Below, in pieces: positions 56,592 through 64,000 of a stretch of DNA of 64,000 nucleotides; the stretch's first letter is position 1; each line of letters begins with the position of its first letter. The notes under the pieces are model-generated. The model saw only the letters and a list, made by a program, of their open reading frames with translations, was not told the origin of the DNA and did no database searches. A program made the translations under genes and the position numbers. Origin of the DNA: Mycobacterium sp. SMC-8 (GTDB taxonomy: Bacteria; Actinomycetota; Actinomycetes; Mycobacteriales; Mycobacteriaceae); assembly GCF_025263565.1 (NCBI RefSeq), contig NZ_CP079865.1:3472001-3536000 (forward strand). Direction: 5' to 3'.

Positions 56592-57989
56592 ATGACAGCA
56601 TCGATCGAGAGTCCGCTCGCCCCCTTGAGTGAACAAGAGTTGGAGAAGCTCGCCAAGGAGTTCGACGCCATTCACGACGAGGTGTTTGCCGAACTCGGCG
56701 AACGCGACCGCAACTACATCAAGATGGTCATCTCGGTGCAGCGCCAGATCGTGGTGGCCGGCCGGGTCCTATTACTGGCGTCCCGGTCACCGACGGCGTG
56801 GGTGCTCGGCACCGCGTGTCTGAGCATGGCCAAGATCCTCGAGAACATGGAACTCGGGCACAATATCCTTCACGGTCAATGGGATTGGATGAACGACCCG
56901 GATATCCATTCGTCGGTATGGGACTGGGATACCGCGTCGAGCGCGGAAGCGTGGAAGCACTCACACAACTACATCCATCACACATTCACCAACATCCGCG
57001 GCAAAGACAAAGACCTCGGCTATGAGATCATGCGCGTCGACCCCAACCAGAAGTGGCGGCGCGCCAACCTGGGGCAACCGCTGTACAACTTTCTCCTCAT
57101 GGTTCTCTTCGAGTGGGGTGTCGCCCTGCACGACACCGACGTCGAGGCGCTGTGGCGTGGACAGAAGACGATGGCCGACCTGAAAGCCGATTTCAAGGGC
57201 ATCGCCGGTAAGGCCCGCCAGCAGATCGTCAAGGACTACATCGGCTGGCCTCTGATCAGCGCGGCAGCCTTCGGGCTGGCCAAGCTCGCGCTGGGTGATC
57301 GGATAGATCAGCCCAAGCAGTCCCGCGTCGGACGCCGGCTCCGGCAACTTCCTGGACGCAGCGGCCGGATCGCAGGGTTGGCAACGGTTCTCGACCGCGT
57401 ACTACCCGGTGTGGAAAGCACCTACCTGCGCACACTGGCCGCCGACGCGCTGGCGAACGTGGTCCGCAATGTGTGGGCGCACGCGATCATCTTCTGCGGT
57501 CACTTCCCGGACCAGACCTATACCTTCAGCGAAGAAGAGGTCGCCGACGAATCCCGCGGCGGCTGGTACGTGCGCCAGCTGATCGGCGCCGCCAACATCG
57601 AAGGCAGCCCGCTGTTCCACCTCATCAGCGGCAACCTGGGATACCAGGTCGAGCACCACCTCTACCCCGACATGCCCAGCAGCCGCTACGCCGAGATCGC
57701 ACCGAAGGTCAAGGACATCTGCCAGCGATACGAGCTGCCCTACAACTCGGGCAGGTTCGGCAGACAATGGTTCACGGTGCAGCGCACAGTGATCAGGCTG
57801 GCCTTCCCCGGTGGGAAGCCTCGGCCCAAGCCCGGCCCCTATCGCGGTGATGACGTTGAGCGGCGGCCGCAGGGCAGCAGTGAGGCCGCTCGCTTCCGGG
57901 AGCGGGTTCCCGCCGAGCACCCGGACGCGGGGCCGGAGCACCGGTCCGGTGGGGTCGCCGTCAGCCCGCCGCCGCGGGGCGACGACTGA
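56592..57989 (+). CDS. desA3: Stearoyl-CoA delta-9 desaturase DesA3
   Basis: A 465-residue membrane fatty-acid desaturase, counterpart of Rv3229c, which with its reductase makes oleic acid from stearoyl-CoA. The di-iron His boxes are GHNILHGQWDW (about 92-102), HSHNYIHHTF (about 120-129) and YQVEHHLYPDM near residue 350. A further conserved His is in WAHAIIFCGHFPDQ. Hydrophobic stretches at about 57-80 and 215-230 fit membrane spans. The tail beyond residue 405 is a Pro/Arg-rich extension of about 60 residues, probably dispensable. ATG 56592 has GGAGGA 7 bases upstream. It is the second gene of the operon. Confidence 0.92.
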   Translation: MTASIESPLAPLSEQELEKLAKEFDAIHDEVFAELGERDRNYIKMVISVQRQIVVAGRVLLLASRSPTAWVLGTACLSMAKILENMELGHNILHGQWDWMNDPDIHSSVWDWDTASSAEAWKHSHNYIHHTFTNIRGKDKDLGYEIMRVDPNQKWRRANLGQPLYNFLLMVLFEWGVALHDTDVEALWRGQKTMADLKADFKGIAGKARQQIVKDYIGWPLISAAAFGLAKLALGDRIDQPKQSRVGRRLRQLPGRSGRIAGLATVLDRVLPGVESTYLRTLAADALANVVRNVWAHAIIFCGHFPDQTYTFSEEEVADESRGGWYVRQLIGAANIEGSPLFHLISGNLGYQVEHHLYPDMPSSRYAEIAPKVKDICQRYELPYNSGRFGRQWFTVQRTVIRLAFPGGKPRPKPGPYRGDDVERRPQGSSEAARFRERVPAEHPDAGPEHRSGGVAVSPPPRGDD

Positions 57990-58111
57990 CACGTCGTGTG
58001 GGGAACGGAGCTGGCTCTGCCGGCGTGTGAATATGTCCGAATGCTGGCGGCCGCACCGCCGCGGTCACAGCCGCAGCCCCGACGCCGCGCATCTTCGGAC
58101 TCGATGGCCGG

Positions 58112-58345
58112 TCACCCCGTGGCCGGATACGTCTTCACGATGGCGCCGCCCTCTCCGCTGTGCCGGAGTTGCACATAGCGGTGCTCGGCAGGGACACGCC
58201 GGGCGTGATATTCGAAGTCGGCTTCGGCTTCGGCAAGTGACTTACCTTGGGAGACCACGACATTGCGGGTGTCAGCGGCTTCGTCCTCGTGGTTGTGGAC
58301 GTCACCGACCACGACGTCATACCGGTCTTCTGCGAGCTCGGTCAT
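58112..58345 (-). CDS. Small conserved hypothetical protein
   Basis: A 77-residue protein (MTELAEDRYDVVVGDVHNHEDEA...). Acidic, cytosolic, with a mixed strand/helix pattern (LAEAEADFEYHARRVPAEHRYVQLRHSG). Codon third positions are GC-rich as in true genes. No function recognised. It sits 85 bases after the DUF2243 gene on the same strand. Confidence 0.6.
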   Translation of the reverse strand: MTELAEDRYDVVVGDVHNHEDEAADTRNVVVSQGKSLAEAEADFEYHARRVPAEHRYVQLRHSGEGGAIVKTYPATG

Positions 58346-58430
58346 TCGTTGTCCTCACTGACTTCTGCGGGGTTGAGTGTAGGTCGAACTGCCTGTCGGC
58401 CAGGAAAACGCGCCTCACCCAGGGCGCCGG

Positions 58431-58961
58431 TCATTGGTGGTCGACGCGGTGTGAACGGCTCTCAAGCGTGTGGACGCCGCGTCGGTACAGCGCCCAGCCC
58501 GTCGCGATGAGCAGCGCGCCGAAGATCAGGAATCCGATGTCCCACGGGAGGGGGGCGCCGAGGTCGTCTCTGACGTGATGGATGCCCAGGATCTGATGGT
58601 CGATCACACCCTCGACCACGTTGAAGATTCCCCAGCCGGCCAGCAGAAGCCCGAAGTGGAACGCCCACGTGGGTGCCAATTGACCTTTGCGCCACGCGAT
58701 CAGCGTCTGCAGCGTGCCCGCCCACACCAGCACCCAGGTACCGACATGGAAGAACCCGTCGGCCAGGACGTTGACTTTGAGTCCGGCCAGGGTGTCCACC
58801 GGGTAGTCGTCCACATGGCTGACCATGTGATGCCACTGCAGAATCTCGTGCAACACGATGCCGTCGACGAAGCCACCCAGCCCGAGGCCGAGTAGCAGGG
58901 CCGGAGCAATGCTGGGCTTCCTAGTCGCAACAGACGAATCGGGCGTCCGAACTCTCGACAT
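58431..58961 (-). CDS. DUF2243-family membrane protein
   Basis: A 176-residue integral membrane protein of the DUF2243 family, function unknown. It has four helices (about 18-40, 70-92, 97-115 and 140-160). Family signatures: GLGGFVDGIVLHEILQWHHMVSHVD, DGFFHVGTWVLVWAG and NVVEGVIDHQILGIHHVR, each with His residues near the membrane face that could bind metal. The ATG at 58961 was chosen. The neighbouring small gene may be co-transcribed. Confidence 0.82.
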   Translation of the reverse strand: MSRVRTPDSSVATRKPSIAPALLLGLGLGGFVDGIVLHEILQWHHMVSHVDDYPVDTLAGLKVNVLADGFFHVGTWVLVWAGTLQTLIAWRKGQLAPTWAFHFGLLLAGWGIFNVVEGVIDHQILGIHHVRDDLGAPLPWDIGFLIFGALLIATGWALYRRGVHTLESRSHRVDHQ

Positions 58962-59047
58962 GGCCGAGGGCTTACCCTCCGACAGAGCGCGGAAACTCCG
59001 GACCCAGTCGTGCGCGGCGATCTCACATCGCCGGGTCGTCGACGGGA

Positions 59048-59074
59048 ACGGCCCCCTCGTGATGAGGGGGCCGT
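59048..59074 (-). terminator. Perfect GC-rich hairpin after the porin-like gene
   Basis: ACGGCCCCCTC / GAGGGGGCCGT, an 11-bp perfect stem with a 5-base loop, begins 19 bases past the end of the porin-like gene (minus strand). There is no U-tract, as is common for mycobacterial terminators. It also separates that gene from DUF2243 (starts at 58961). Confidence 0.7.
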
Positions 59075-59092
59075 GCCCTGGTGCCGAACTCC

Positions 59093-60547
59093 CTACTCGT
59101 CGCTGCCGGACTTGTCGCCGGAGCCGGACTTGTCGCCAGAGCCGGAGTTGTCGCCAGAGTCGGATTTGGGGTTACCGGACTCGCTTCCGGAATCGCTGCC
59201 CGATGCCGATGAGTCGCTGTCGGAGTCACCGGCCGCGTCGTCGCCGGCGGCCTCCTCAGATTCGCCGGCCGGCTCGTCGCCGTCGTCGCCGTCCTCGTCC
59301 TCGCCGGCCACGTCGTCGGCGTCCGGTTGCTCTTCGGTTTCCTCGCCGGTGACATCATCGGCCGGTTCGGTGACGGTCACGTCCTCGTCGCCCTCCTCGC
59401 CGACGGCAGCGATCTCGTCGGCAGGACCGGTCGGTTCAGTGGCCTCTTCCGCGGCATCTCCAGCGGTCGCCGCGCCGTCTTCGGTGCCGGTGCTGATCGG
59501 CAACGTCACCAGCTTGTCCTCGCCGGCCAGCCCGGTCGACGATACCGCGGCCAGTTCATCGGCGGCCGTGGGATTTTGAGCCTCGTCATCCTCGGACAGG
59601 CCGGCCAGCGCCGCGGCGATGGCCTTGGGCAGCTGAACGAAGAACGCGTCGATCGGTCCGTCCTTGCTGAACAGCCCGGGGAAGAACTCCCATTCCGCGG
59701 CCACGCTGGGCTGGTAGCCGTTGAGGAACGCGTTCAACACCTTTGCCGGCGCGTTGACGACCTCGCTGATCGCGGTGACCCAGTCGCGGTCGTAGATCGA
59801 CGCGGAGATCACGTTCATGATGTCGGTCAGCTGGTAGATCGCCGTGATGGGCGGGCTCAACAGCGAGTAGGCGTAGCCCGTCGTCGCGTTGTTGCCGACC
59901 AACAGTGTGTCCAGGACCGCGCCGACCGCTCTGAGGCCGAAGTCCCGCGCGATCTCGCCCGGGATCTTGAAGATGGGCTCCAGCGGCCAGCCGAAGTAAC
60001 CGAGTCCGAAGATGTTCCAGCTCGTGATGGTGGCGAACGCCTGGGTGAACTGTCCCTGCAGGACGAAGTCCCAGGCGGTCTGCAACGCCTCCGGAAGCTT
60101 GTCGAAGTGCTCCTTAGAGCCCTCGGCCGACTCCTTCAGGCCGGTGTTGATAGTGGCGGCATAGGTCGAGAGGTTGCCGAAGAAGCGCTCCAGACCCGGG
60201 AAGGGGTTGAACACCGCCGAGGCGATCTCGCTGTACAGCGAAGAGGTCGTGATGGTGTCCCAGGCCGCGGGAAGTCCTTCGGTCAGGATCCCGGTGCCTT
60301 GGCTGCCCAGGTTCTGCACCGTAGTGGACAGCGATTCACCGATGACGCCGATGGGATCGATCCACCCGGACAGCTCCACGGCGCGGTCCTGTATCACCGG
60401 CAGGGTGGGCGCTACCGGGTTGACGGCGATGACCGAGGCCCCGGCAATTGCCACAGCGGCACCAAGCAACCTATTTGGACGGGGGGAAGAAGAGGAAAGC
60501 TCAGGCCAGAAGCCTGGGGTTGAGCCGGCGTGACGGACCAATTGCAC
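59093..60547 (-). CDS. Exported porin-like (GjpA-type?) protein with long acidic repeat tail
   Basis: A 484-residue protein from GTG 60547, preceded by AGGAG. The N-terminus has a basic stretch and a signal-like helix (about 27-45, LLGAAVAIAGASVIAVNPVAP). A hydrophobic/amphipathic body (about 45-330; ALQTAWDFVLQGQFTQAFATITSWNIFGLGY, YAYSLLSPPITAIY) follows. The last 140 residues are strongly acidic and end in near-repeats of KSGSGD. The body resembles mycobacterial proteins often labelled outer-membrane porin GjpA, but I am not sure of the name. It shares its plan with the 31611-32747 gene. An IdeR-like box lies 50 bases upstream of the start. Confidence 0.7.
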   Translation of the reverse strand: MQLVRHAGSTPGFWPELSSSSPRPNRLLGAAVAIAGASVIAVNPVAPTLPVIQDRAVELSGWIDPIGVIGESLSTTVQNLGSQGTGILTEGLPAAWDTITTSSLYSEIASAVFNPFPGLERFFGNLSTYAATINTGLKESAEGSKEHFDKLPEALQTAWDFVLQGQFTQAFATITSWNIFGLGYFGWPLEPIFKIPGEIARDFGLRAVGAVLDTLLVGNNATTGYAYSLLSPPITAIYQLTDIMNVISASIYDRDWVTAISEVVNAPAKVLNAFLNGYQPSVAAEWEFFPGLFSKDGPIDAFFVQLPKAIAAALAGLSEDDEAQNPTAADELAAVSSTGLAGEDKLVTLPISTGTEDGAATAGDAAEEATEPTGPADEIAAVGEEGDEDVTVTEPADDVTGEETEEQPDADDVAGEDEDGDDGDEPAGESEEAAGDDAAGDSDSDSSASGSDSGSESGNPKSDSGDNSGSGDKSGSGDKSGSDE

Positions 60548-61188
60548 GGTAACTCCTGGATAACGGGTAACGGAAAGCCATGAGGCTGGCTGGAGATTAG
60601 CTGAGGCTACCCTGTGCAACAAGGCCTACCTCCATAGTGGCTATCGTGAAAAAGTTAACTGGCAACACCGAATGCGCCGCCGATGAGCGACGCGTCATCG
60701 TGCGAGCGGGTAAGGCCTCGACTGCCGGGCAACCTCACGGCTGCGGATCGAAGCGAACACTAGCCAACCGGCCCGGCTTTATGGGTGCCACGTCGGCTCC
60801 CGTGTCCCACATCACTTCTGGCGTGGTGGCCGGTCGTTTCCGGCACCCGCATGCGGTGCACACGGGCGCAGCTCGCCGAACCGACTGTGCGGCAGGGGGT
60901 TCGCTATCGGGCCTGGCGCCCGGAGCCCGGCGGCACCGGCAGCGCGCGCCGTCGTGGCGGCGCGGCGACCCCTGGGCCGGAGTGATCACCGGCAGGCCGC
61001 CCGCGTTGATGGAGGCGCCCAGCCATGCCGCGAAAAGTCAGGTTATGCGGTTTGCACGTCCATGTCTGACGAGCTTGCTAGCCTGCCTTTCAGGCATTGC
61101 GGAGGTGGCCGAGGGGACAGCACCGACTGATCGGCGAGGGGACACGTTCGGAGGGGGCGGATTTGACGACCTGCGTCGAAGCGACCCG
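60548..61188. other. 641-bp divergent intergenic region
   Basis: The region lies between the porin-like gene and the PAS-GGDEF gene. It holds the IdeR-like box near its left end. The plus-strand frame stays open from 60637, but its translation is rich in Arg, Gly and Pro without domain-like segments, so I do not call a gene. No riboswitch, tRNA or hairpin stood out. Confidence 0.5.
60597..60615. promoter_or_regulatory. IdeR-like iron box upstream of the porin-like gene
   Basis: TTAGCTGAGGCTACCCTGT matches the IdeR consensus TTAGGTTAGGCTAACCTAA at 14 of 19 positions, keeping the TTAG end and the AGGCTA core. It lies 50 bases upstream of the GTG start (60547) of the porin-like gene, far from the mbt locus. 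The divergent cyclase gene starts more than 570 bases away. Confidence 0.6.
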
Positions 61189-62823
61189 ATGACGTCGCGG
61201 GACGATTTCGGCGAAGACTGCACCGCGGCCGAATTCGAATATCACCGACTGCTCGATCGGAGCCTGGTTCCGGTGTGTATCCACGACGGCAAGATCGTGC
61301 GCTACGTCAACCCCGTGGCGGTGCGCGCGCTCGGCGCGACAGCGTCCGTCGAGATCATCGATCGCCCGATAGCTGACTTCATTGCTCCGGCGTCGCTGGG
61401 CGCGGTCACCGCCGCCCTGGCCCACTTGCGCGCGGACGGCGACGTCTCTGGGCCCGGCGACTATTCCCTCATGCGCGTCGACGGCAGCGTGTTGGCTGCC
61501 CAAGCGGTGGCGGCGTTGCGGCTGCAGCGTGGCGATCCCACGTACGAGGTGATCTTCCGGGACCCGATGCCGGCACGGCCGATGGTGCTCGCCGGTGACT
61601 CCGGCGACCGCAAGCCCACAGCGGCGACCATCACCACCACCCTCGACGGCATCGTCACCGACTGGAGCGCCGATGCCCACGACCTCTACGGCAGGTCCGC
61701 AGACGAGGTGGTGGGGATGCCCGTCGAGAGGGCGGTCGGCGCCCCGCTCGATCCCGATGCACTGGTTCGTTCAGGCAGCGGTTGCGTGGTCACCACCCAC
61801 ATCGACGCTGAAGGGGCACCGCTGGCGGTGCGCGTGCTGGTGGTCCGGACCAGCGGCGGCTACGTCGTCGTCTGCGACACCGTCGTGGCCGCCGATCGCA
61901 GCGGGCAGCGACTGCACGCGGTGCTCGACCTCCTTCACGAGGGTGTGGTGATCGTCGGCAGCGATGGCAGATTCCAGTTCGCCAACGCCGCAGCACGCCG
62001 GATCCTCGGAAGCGGCGCCGAGGATCTCGTCGGCCTGCACCACAGCAACCATGGAGCGGACCTGCCGATGTATGACCACCAGGGACGCCTGCTCGACCCG
62101 GATTCTCATCCGCTGCAGTGGATCCTGAAGACCGGGCTGAGCCTGCGGGGGGAGGTGGTCGGCGTCGACCGTCTCGACGGCACCCGGATCTGGGTGACCG
62201 GTCACGGTCGCGTGATGCACCCCGAGGATCCGCAGAACTCACCGATTCTGATGTCGTTCACCGATATCACCGAGCACTACGACGCCCGCGAGAGACTTCT
62301 GCACGAGGCCACTCACGACTGGCTCACCGGATTGCCGAACCGCGGGCACGCGTTGGACCACGCCGCCGCGGCGATGTCTCAGACCGGCGCGGACCGGTTG
62401 TCTGCGGTGCTGTTCATCGACCTCGACCGGTTGAAGTCGGTCAACGACAACCACGGCCACACCATCGGTGACGACGTGTTGCGCCGGGTGGCCCAGCGGA
62501 TGCGCTCGGCGACGCGACCCCAGGATCTGGTGGCACGAATCGGTGGGGACGAGTTCGTCGTGCTGCTGACGGGACCGGTCGAGGAGGCCGATGTGGACGC
62601 GATCGCCGAATGTCTGCACGAGGTGCTCGCCGAGGAGATGCTCATCGGATCGCTGAAGCTTCGGGTCGGCGCCAGCATCGGCATCACCACGATCAGCGAC
62701 GACGACCGGCGCAGCCTGGGGGATGTGCTCCGGGATGCGGACGCCGCGATGTATCGCGCCAAGGCGCAGGGACGCGCCAGCACAGCACGTTTCGAAGCCG
62801 CCCCCGACCGCCTCTGCGACTGA
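61189..62823 (+). CDS. PAS-GGDEF diguanylate cyclase
   Basis: A 544-residue soluble diguanylate cyclase. Up to three PAS-like segments: about 15-125 (LDRSLVPVCIHDGKIVRYVNPVAV), about 145-245 (TTTLDGIVTDWSADAHDLYGRSADEVVGMP) and about 250-365 (LLHEGVVIVGSDGRFQFANAAARRILG). These precede a GGDEF domain (about 375-535) with ARIGGDEFVVLL (GGDEF at 452-456). The RPQD I-site at about 443-446 is intact, so feedback inhibition by c-di-GMP is expected. No EAL domain. ATG 61189 (MTSRDDFG) starts the globular part. An upstream ATG at 61045 would add a poor leader. It converges on crp with a five-base gap. Confidence 0.85.
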   Translation: MTSRDDFGEDCTAAEFEYHRLLDRSLVPVCIHDGKIVRYVNPVAVRALGATASVEIIDRPIADFIAPASLGAVTAALAHLRADGDVSGPGDYSLMRVDGSVLAAQAVAALRLQRGDPTYEVIFRDPMPARPMVLAGDSGDRKPTAATITTTLDGIVTDWSADAHDLYGRSADEVVGMPVERAVGAPLDPDALVRSGSGCVVTTHIDAEGAPLAVRVLVVRTSGGYVVVCDTVVAADRSGQRLHAVLDLLHEGVVIVGSDGRFQFANAAARRILGSGAEDLVGLHHSNHGADLPMYDHQGRLLDPDSHPLQWILKTGLSLRGEVVGVDRLDGTRIWVTGHGRVMHPEDPQNSPILMSFTDITEHYDARERLLHEATHDWLTGLPNRGHALDHAAAAMSQTGADRLSAVLFIDLDRLKSVNDNHGHTIGDDVLRRVAQRMRSATRPQDLVARIGGDEFVVLLTGPVEEADVDAIAECLHEVLAEEMLIGSLKLRVGASIGITTISDDDRRSLGDVLRDADAAMYRAKAQGRASTARFEAAPDRLCD

Positions 62824-62828
62824 TCGGG

Positions 62829-63506
62829 TCAGCGCTGCGCTCGGCGGGCCAGCCGGGCGGGGTCGTGGATGATGGTCGACTTACCCCGCTGTTCGATCCA
62901 GCCGCGCTGCGCGAAGTCCGACAGCGCCTTGTTGATGGTCTCGCGCGACGAGCCGGCCAGTTGCGCGATCTCCTCCTGGGTGAGGCCGTGCTCGACGCGC
63001 AGCGCGCCGTCCTGCTGGGTGCCGAAGCGGCGGGCCAGGTCGAGCAATTGCTTGGCGACACGGCCGGGGACGTCGGTGAAGATCAGGTCGCACAGCGTGT
63101 CGTTGGTGCGGCGCAGCCGGCGAGCCAGTACGCGCAGTAGCTGGTCGGCGATCTCCGGGCGCTCGGCGATCCAGAATCGCAGCGCCTCCCGGTCCATGGT
63201 CACCGCCCGCACGGCGGTCAGCGTCGTGACCGAGCTCGTCCTCGGCCCCGGATCGAAGATGGCGAGTTCGCCGAACATGTCGGCCGGGCCCATCAGCGTC
63301 AGCAGACTCTCGCGGCCGTCCGGGGTCGCGCAGCCGACCTTCACCCTGCCCGAGGTGATGATGTAGAGCCGGTCACCCAACTCGCCCTCGTTGAAGACCC
63401 GGTGGCCGCGGGGGAACGACACCTCCTGCAGCTGGTTGCACAACACGGCGACCGCGCTCTGGTCCACCCCCTGGAAGATGGCGGCCCGTGCCAGAACTTC
63501 GTCCAC
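62829..63506 (-). CDS. crp: CRP/FNR-family cAMP-responsive regulator
   Basis: A 225-residue protein co-linear with M. tuberculosis Rv3676 (CRP, 224 residues), which binds cAMP and the TGTGA-N6-TCACA operator. The cAMP domain includes [18 protein letters not shown] and [17 protein letters not shown] (cyclic-nucleotide loop with Arg-Thr-Ser). A connecting helix follows, and the C-terminal winged helix has [33 protein letters not shown] 63506 gives the start [14 protein letters not shown], matching MDEILARAGIFQGV in Rv3676. The longer ORF upstream is not part of it. Fast growers may have two CRPs; which one this is cannot be judged here. Confidence 0.92.
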   Translation of the reverse strand: MDEVLARAAIFQGVDQSAVAVLCNQLQEVSFPRGHRVFNEGELGDRLYIITSGRVKVGCATPDGRESLLTLMGPADMFGELAIFDPGPRTSSVTTLTAVRAVTMDREALRFWIAERPEIADQLLRVLARRLRRTNDTLCDLIFTDVPGRVAKQLLDLARRFGTQQDGALRVEHGLTQEEIAQLAGSSRETINKALSDFAQRGWIEQRGKSTIIHDPARLARRAQR

Positions 63507-63673
63507 GCTGTCCCTTTCTCGCTCTCGACCGAGTGTGCGGGCGTCGCCGAAGGACGCATTACAGGAGGGAGAGCACGCGTAACGTAGCAGGTCCGCGGTC
63601 ATCTCCGCGAGCCGTCTCGCCCGGTCACCGGGAGCTACCGACGGTGAAAACCTCTCGGGTGCAACACCGTTCG

Positions 63674-64000
63674 TCAGTCGACGGTGATTCGTAGATTTTC
63701 GCACAAGAACAGGAACGCGACGGCGAACGGGTTGTCGGCGGTGTTCTGCCGCAGCGCGGGCCAGTCGAGTTGTTCACGGACCGCGCGCACTGACGGGATC
63801 AGCCGGGCGAAATCGCAGTGGTGCTCGTTGAGCGCCCGCAGCTTCTGTGTCACCACCGCGGTCGGTGTCAGCACCGGTATGGACAGCGCCAGCACGTCCT
63901 GCACCCGCGCACGGTCGATCAGCTCGATGTCGACCGGCACCCCGTTGATGTGGTGGAGCACGTCGATCAGGGCGGGTTCGTCCACGCCGAGGGCGGCCTT
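63674..64000 (-). CDS. C-terminal part of a nucleotidyltransferase-like protein (cut by window end)
   Basis: An open frame of 108 codons runs to the right edge of the window, so the N-terminus is missing. The visible part ([33 protein letters not shown]... [32 protein letters not shown]) resembles the C-terminal half of nucleotidyltransferase-fold proteins with the usual K-L-x-A-L helix. Family assignment is tentative. The CCCGG-TCA-CCGGG hairpin at 63620-63632 could be its terminator. It lies upstream of crp on the same strand across 167 bp. Confidence 0.45.
   Translation of the reverse strand, partial: KAALGVDEPALIDVLHHINGVPVDIELIDRARVQDVLALSIPVLTPTAVVTQKLRALNEHHCDFARLIPSVRAVREQLDWPALRQNTADNPFAVAFLFLCENLRITVD

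Noticed and set aside
60548..61188. Riboswitch or small RNA in the long intergenic gap
   Set aside because: No recognisable conserved core, such as GEMM for c-di-GMP or a B12 box, could be found by eye.

Overview
The window comes from a high-GC mycobacterium, most likely a fast-growing Mycolicibacterium. It carries the conserved fprA/prfB/mscS/ftsE/ftsX/smpB block in the same gene neighbourhood as M. tuberculosis. It also has a tmRNA with a mycobacterial-type tag, an MmpL transporter of the MmpL4/5 type, the mycobactin mbt-2 locus (mbtK, mbtN, mbtM, mbtL), a DesA3-type desaturase with its reductase, an HNH/DUF222 (13E12-family) protein, and many Pro/Ala-rich exported proteins. No phage, CRISPR array or insertion sequence was seen. 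Species cannot be fixed from the sequence alone.

Layout. 0-10 kb: fprA (minus), then a plus-strand run of translation-termination, division and ribosome-rescue genes (prfB, mscS-like, a proline-rich membrane protein, ftsEX, smpB), an EamA transporter, a membrane GGDEF-EAL protein and tmRNA with a strong terminator. 10-22 kb: mostly minus-strand housekeeping and accessory genes (NYN-LOTUS protein, cutinase, bicupin, thioesterase, LmeA-like protein, streptomycin-kinase-like protein, LLM oxidoreductase, amino-acid permease, methyltransferase, a large LuxR/LAL regulator). 22-27 kb: a 1388-residue hybrid kinase/phosphatase/anti-sigma protein coupled to a STAS anti-sigma-factor antagonist, meeting head-on a stand-alone LigD-type polymerase. 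28-37 kb: MmpL, a HAD phosphatase and exported or membrane proteins of unknown role. 37-44 kb: mbt-2 with candidate IdeR boxes, phosphoglucomutase, an MFS transporter and tRNA-Ala. 44-50 kb: a tightly coupled five-gene operon (F420-type LLM oxidoreductase, sulfotransferase, DUF1214 protein, VOC protein, type-B carboxylesterase). 50-64 kb: HNH protein, small exported proteins including a hemophore-like one, an ion-channel-like protein, an FAD monooxygenase, reductase-desA3, a porin-like exported protein, a PAS-GGDEF cyclase, a CRP-family regulator and a partial gene at the edge.

Themes. (1) Iron: mbt-2, three IdeR-like 19-mers (one before a porin-like gene far from mbt), a hemophore-like protein and an MmpL4/5-type transporter share the window. 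(2) Nucleotide signalling: a CRP-family gene lies 7 kb from a near-perfect CRP site in front of reductase-desA3, and two diguanylate-cyclase-type proteins are present. (3) Best candidate for an undescribed system: the 44.6-50.1 kb operon, whose stop/start overlaps imply co-expression of oxidation, sulfation and ester-hydrolysis steps on an unknown substrate. The hybrid kinase-SpoIIE-RsbW hub is the next most striking object.

All family assignments rest on reading motifs by eye; no database search was possible. Starts were chosen from homology, overlaps and ribosome-binding sites and are marked where doubtful.
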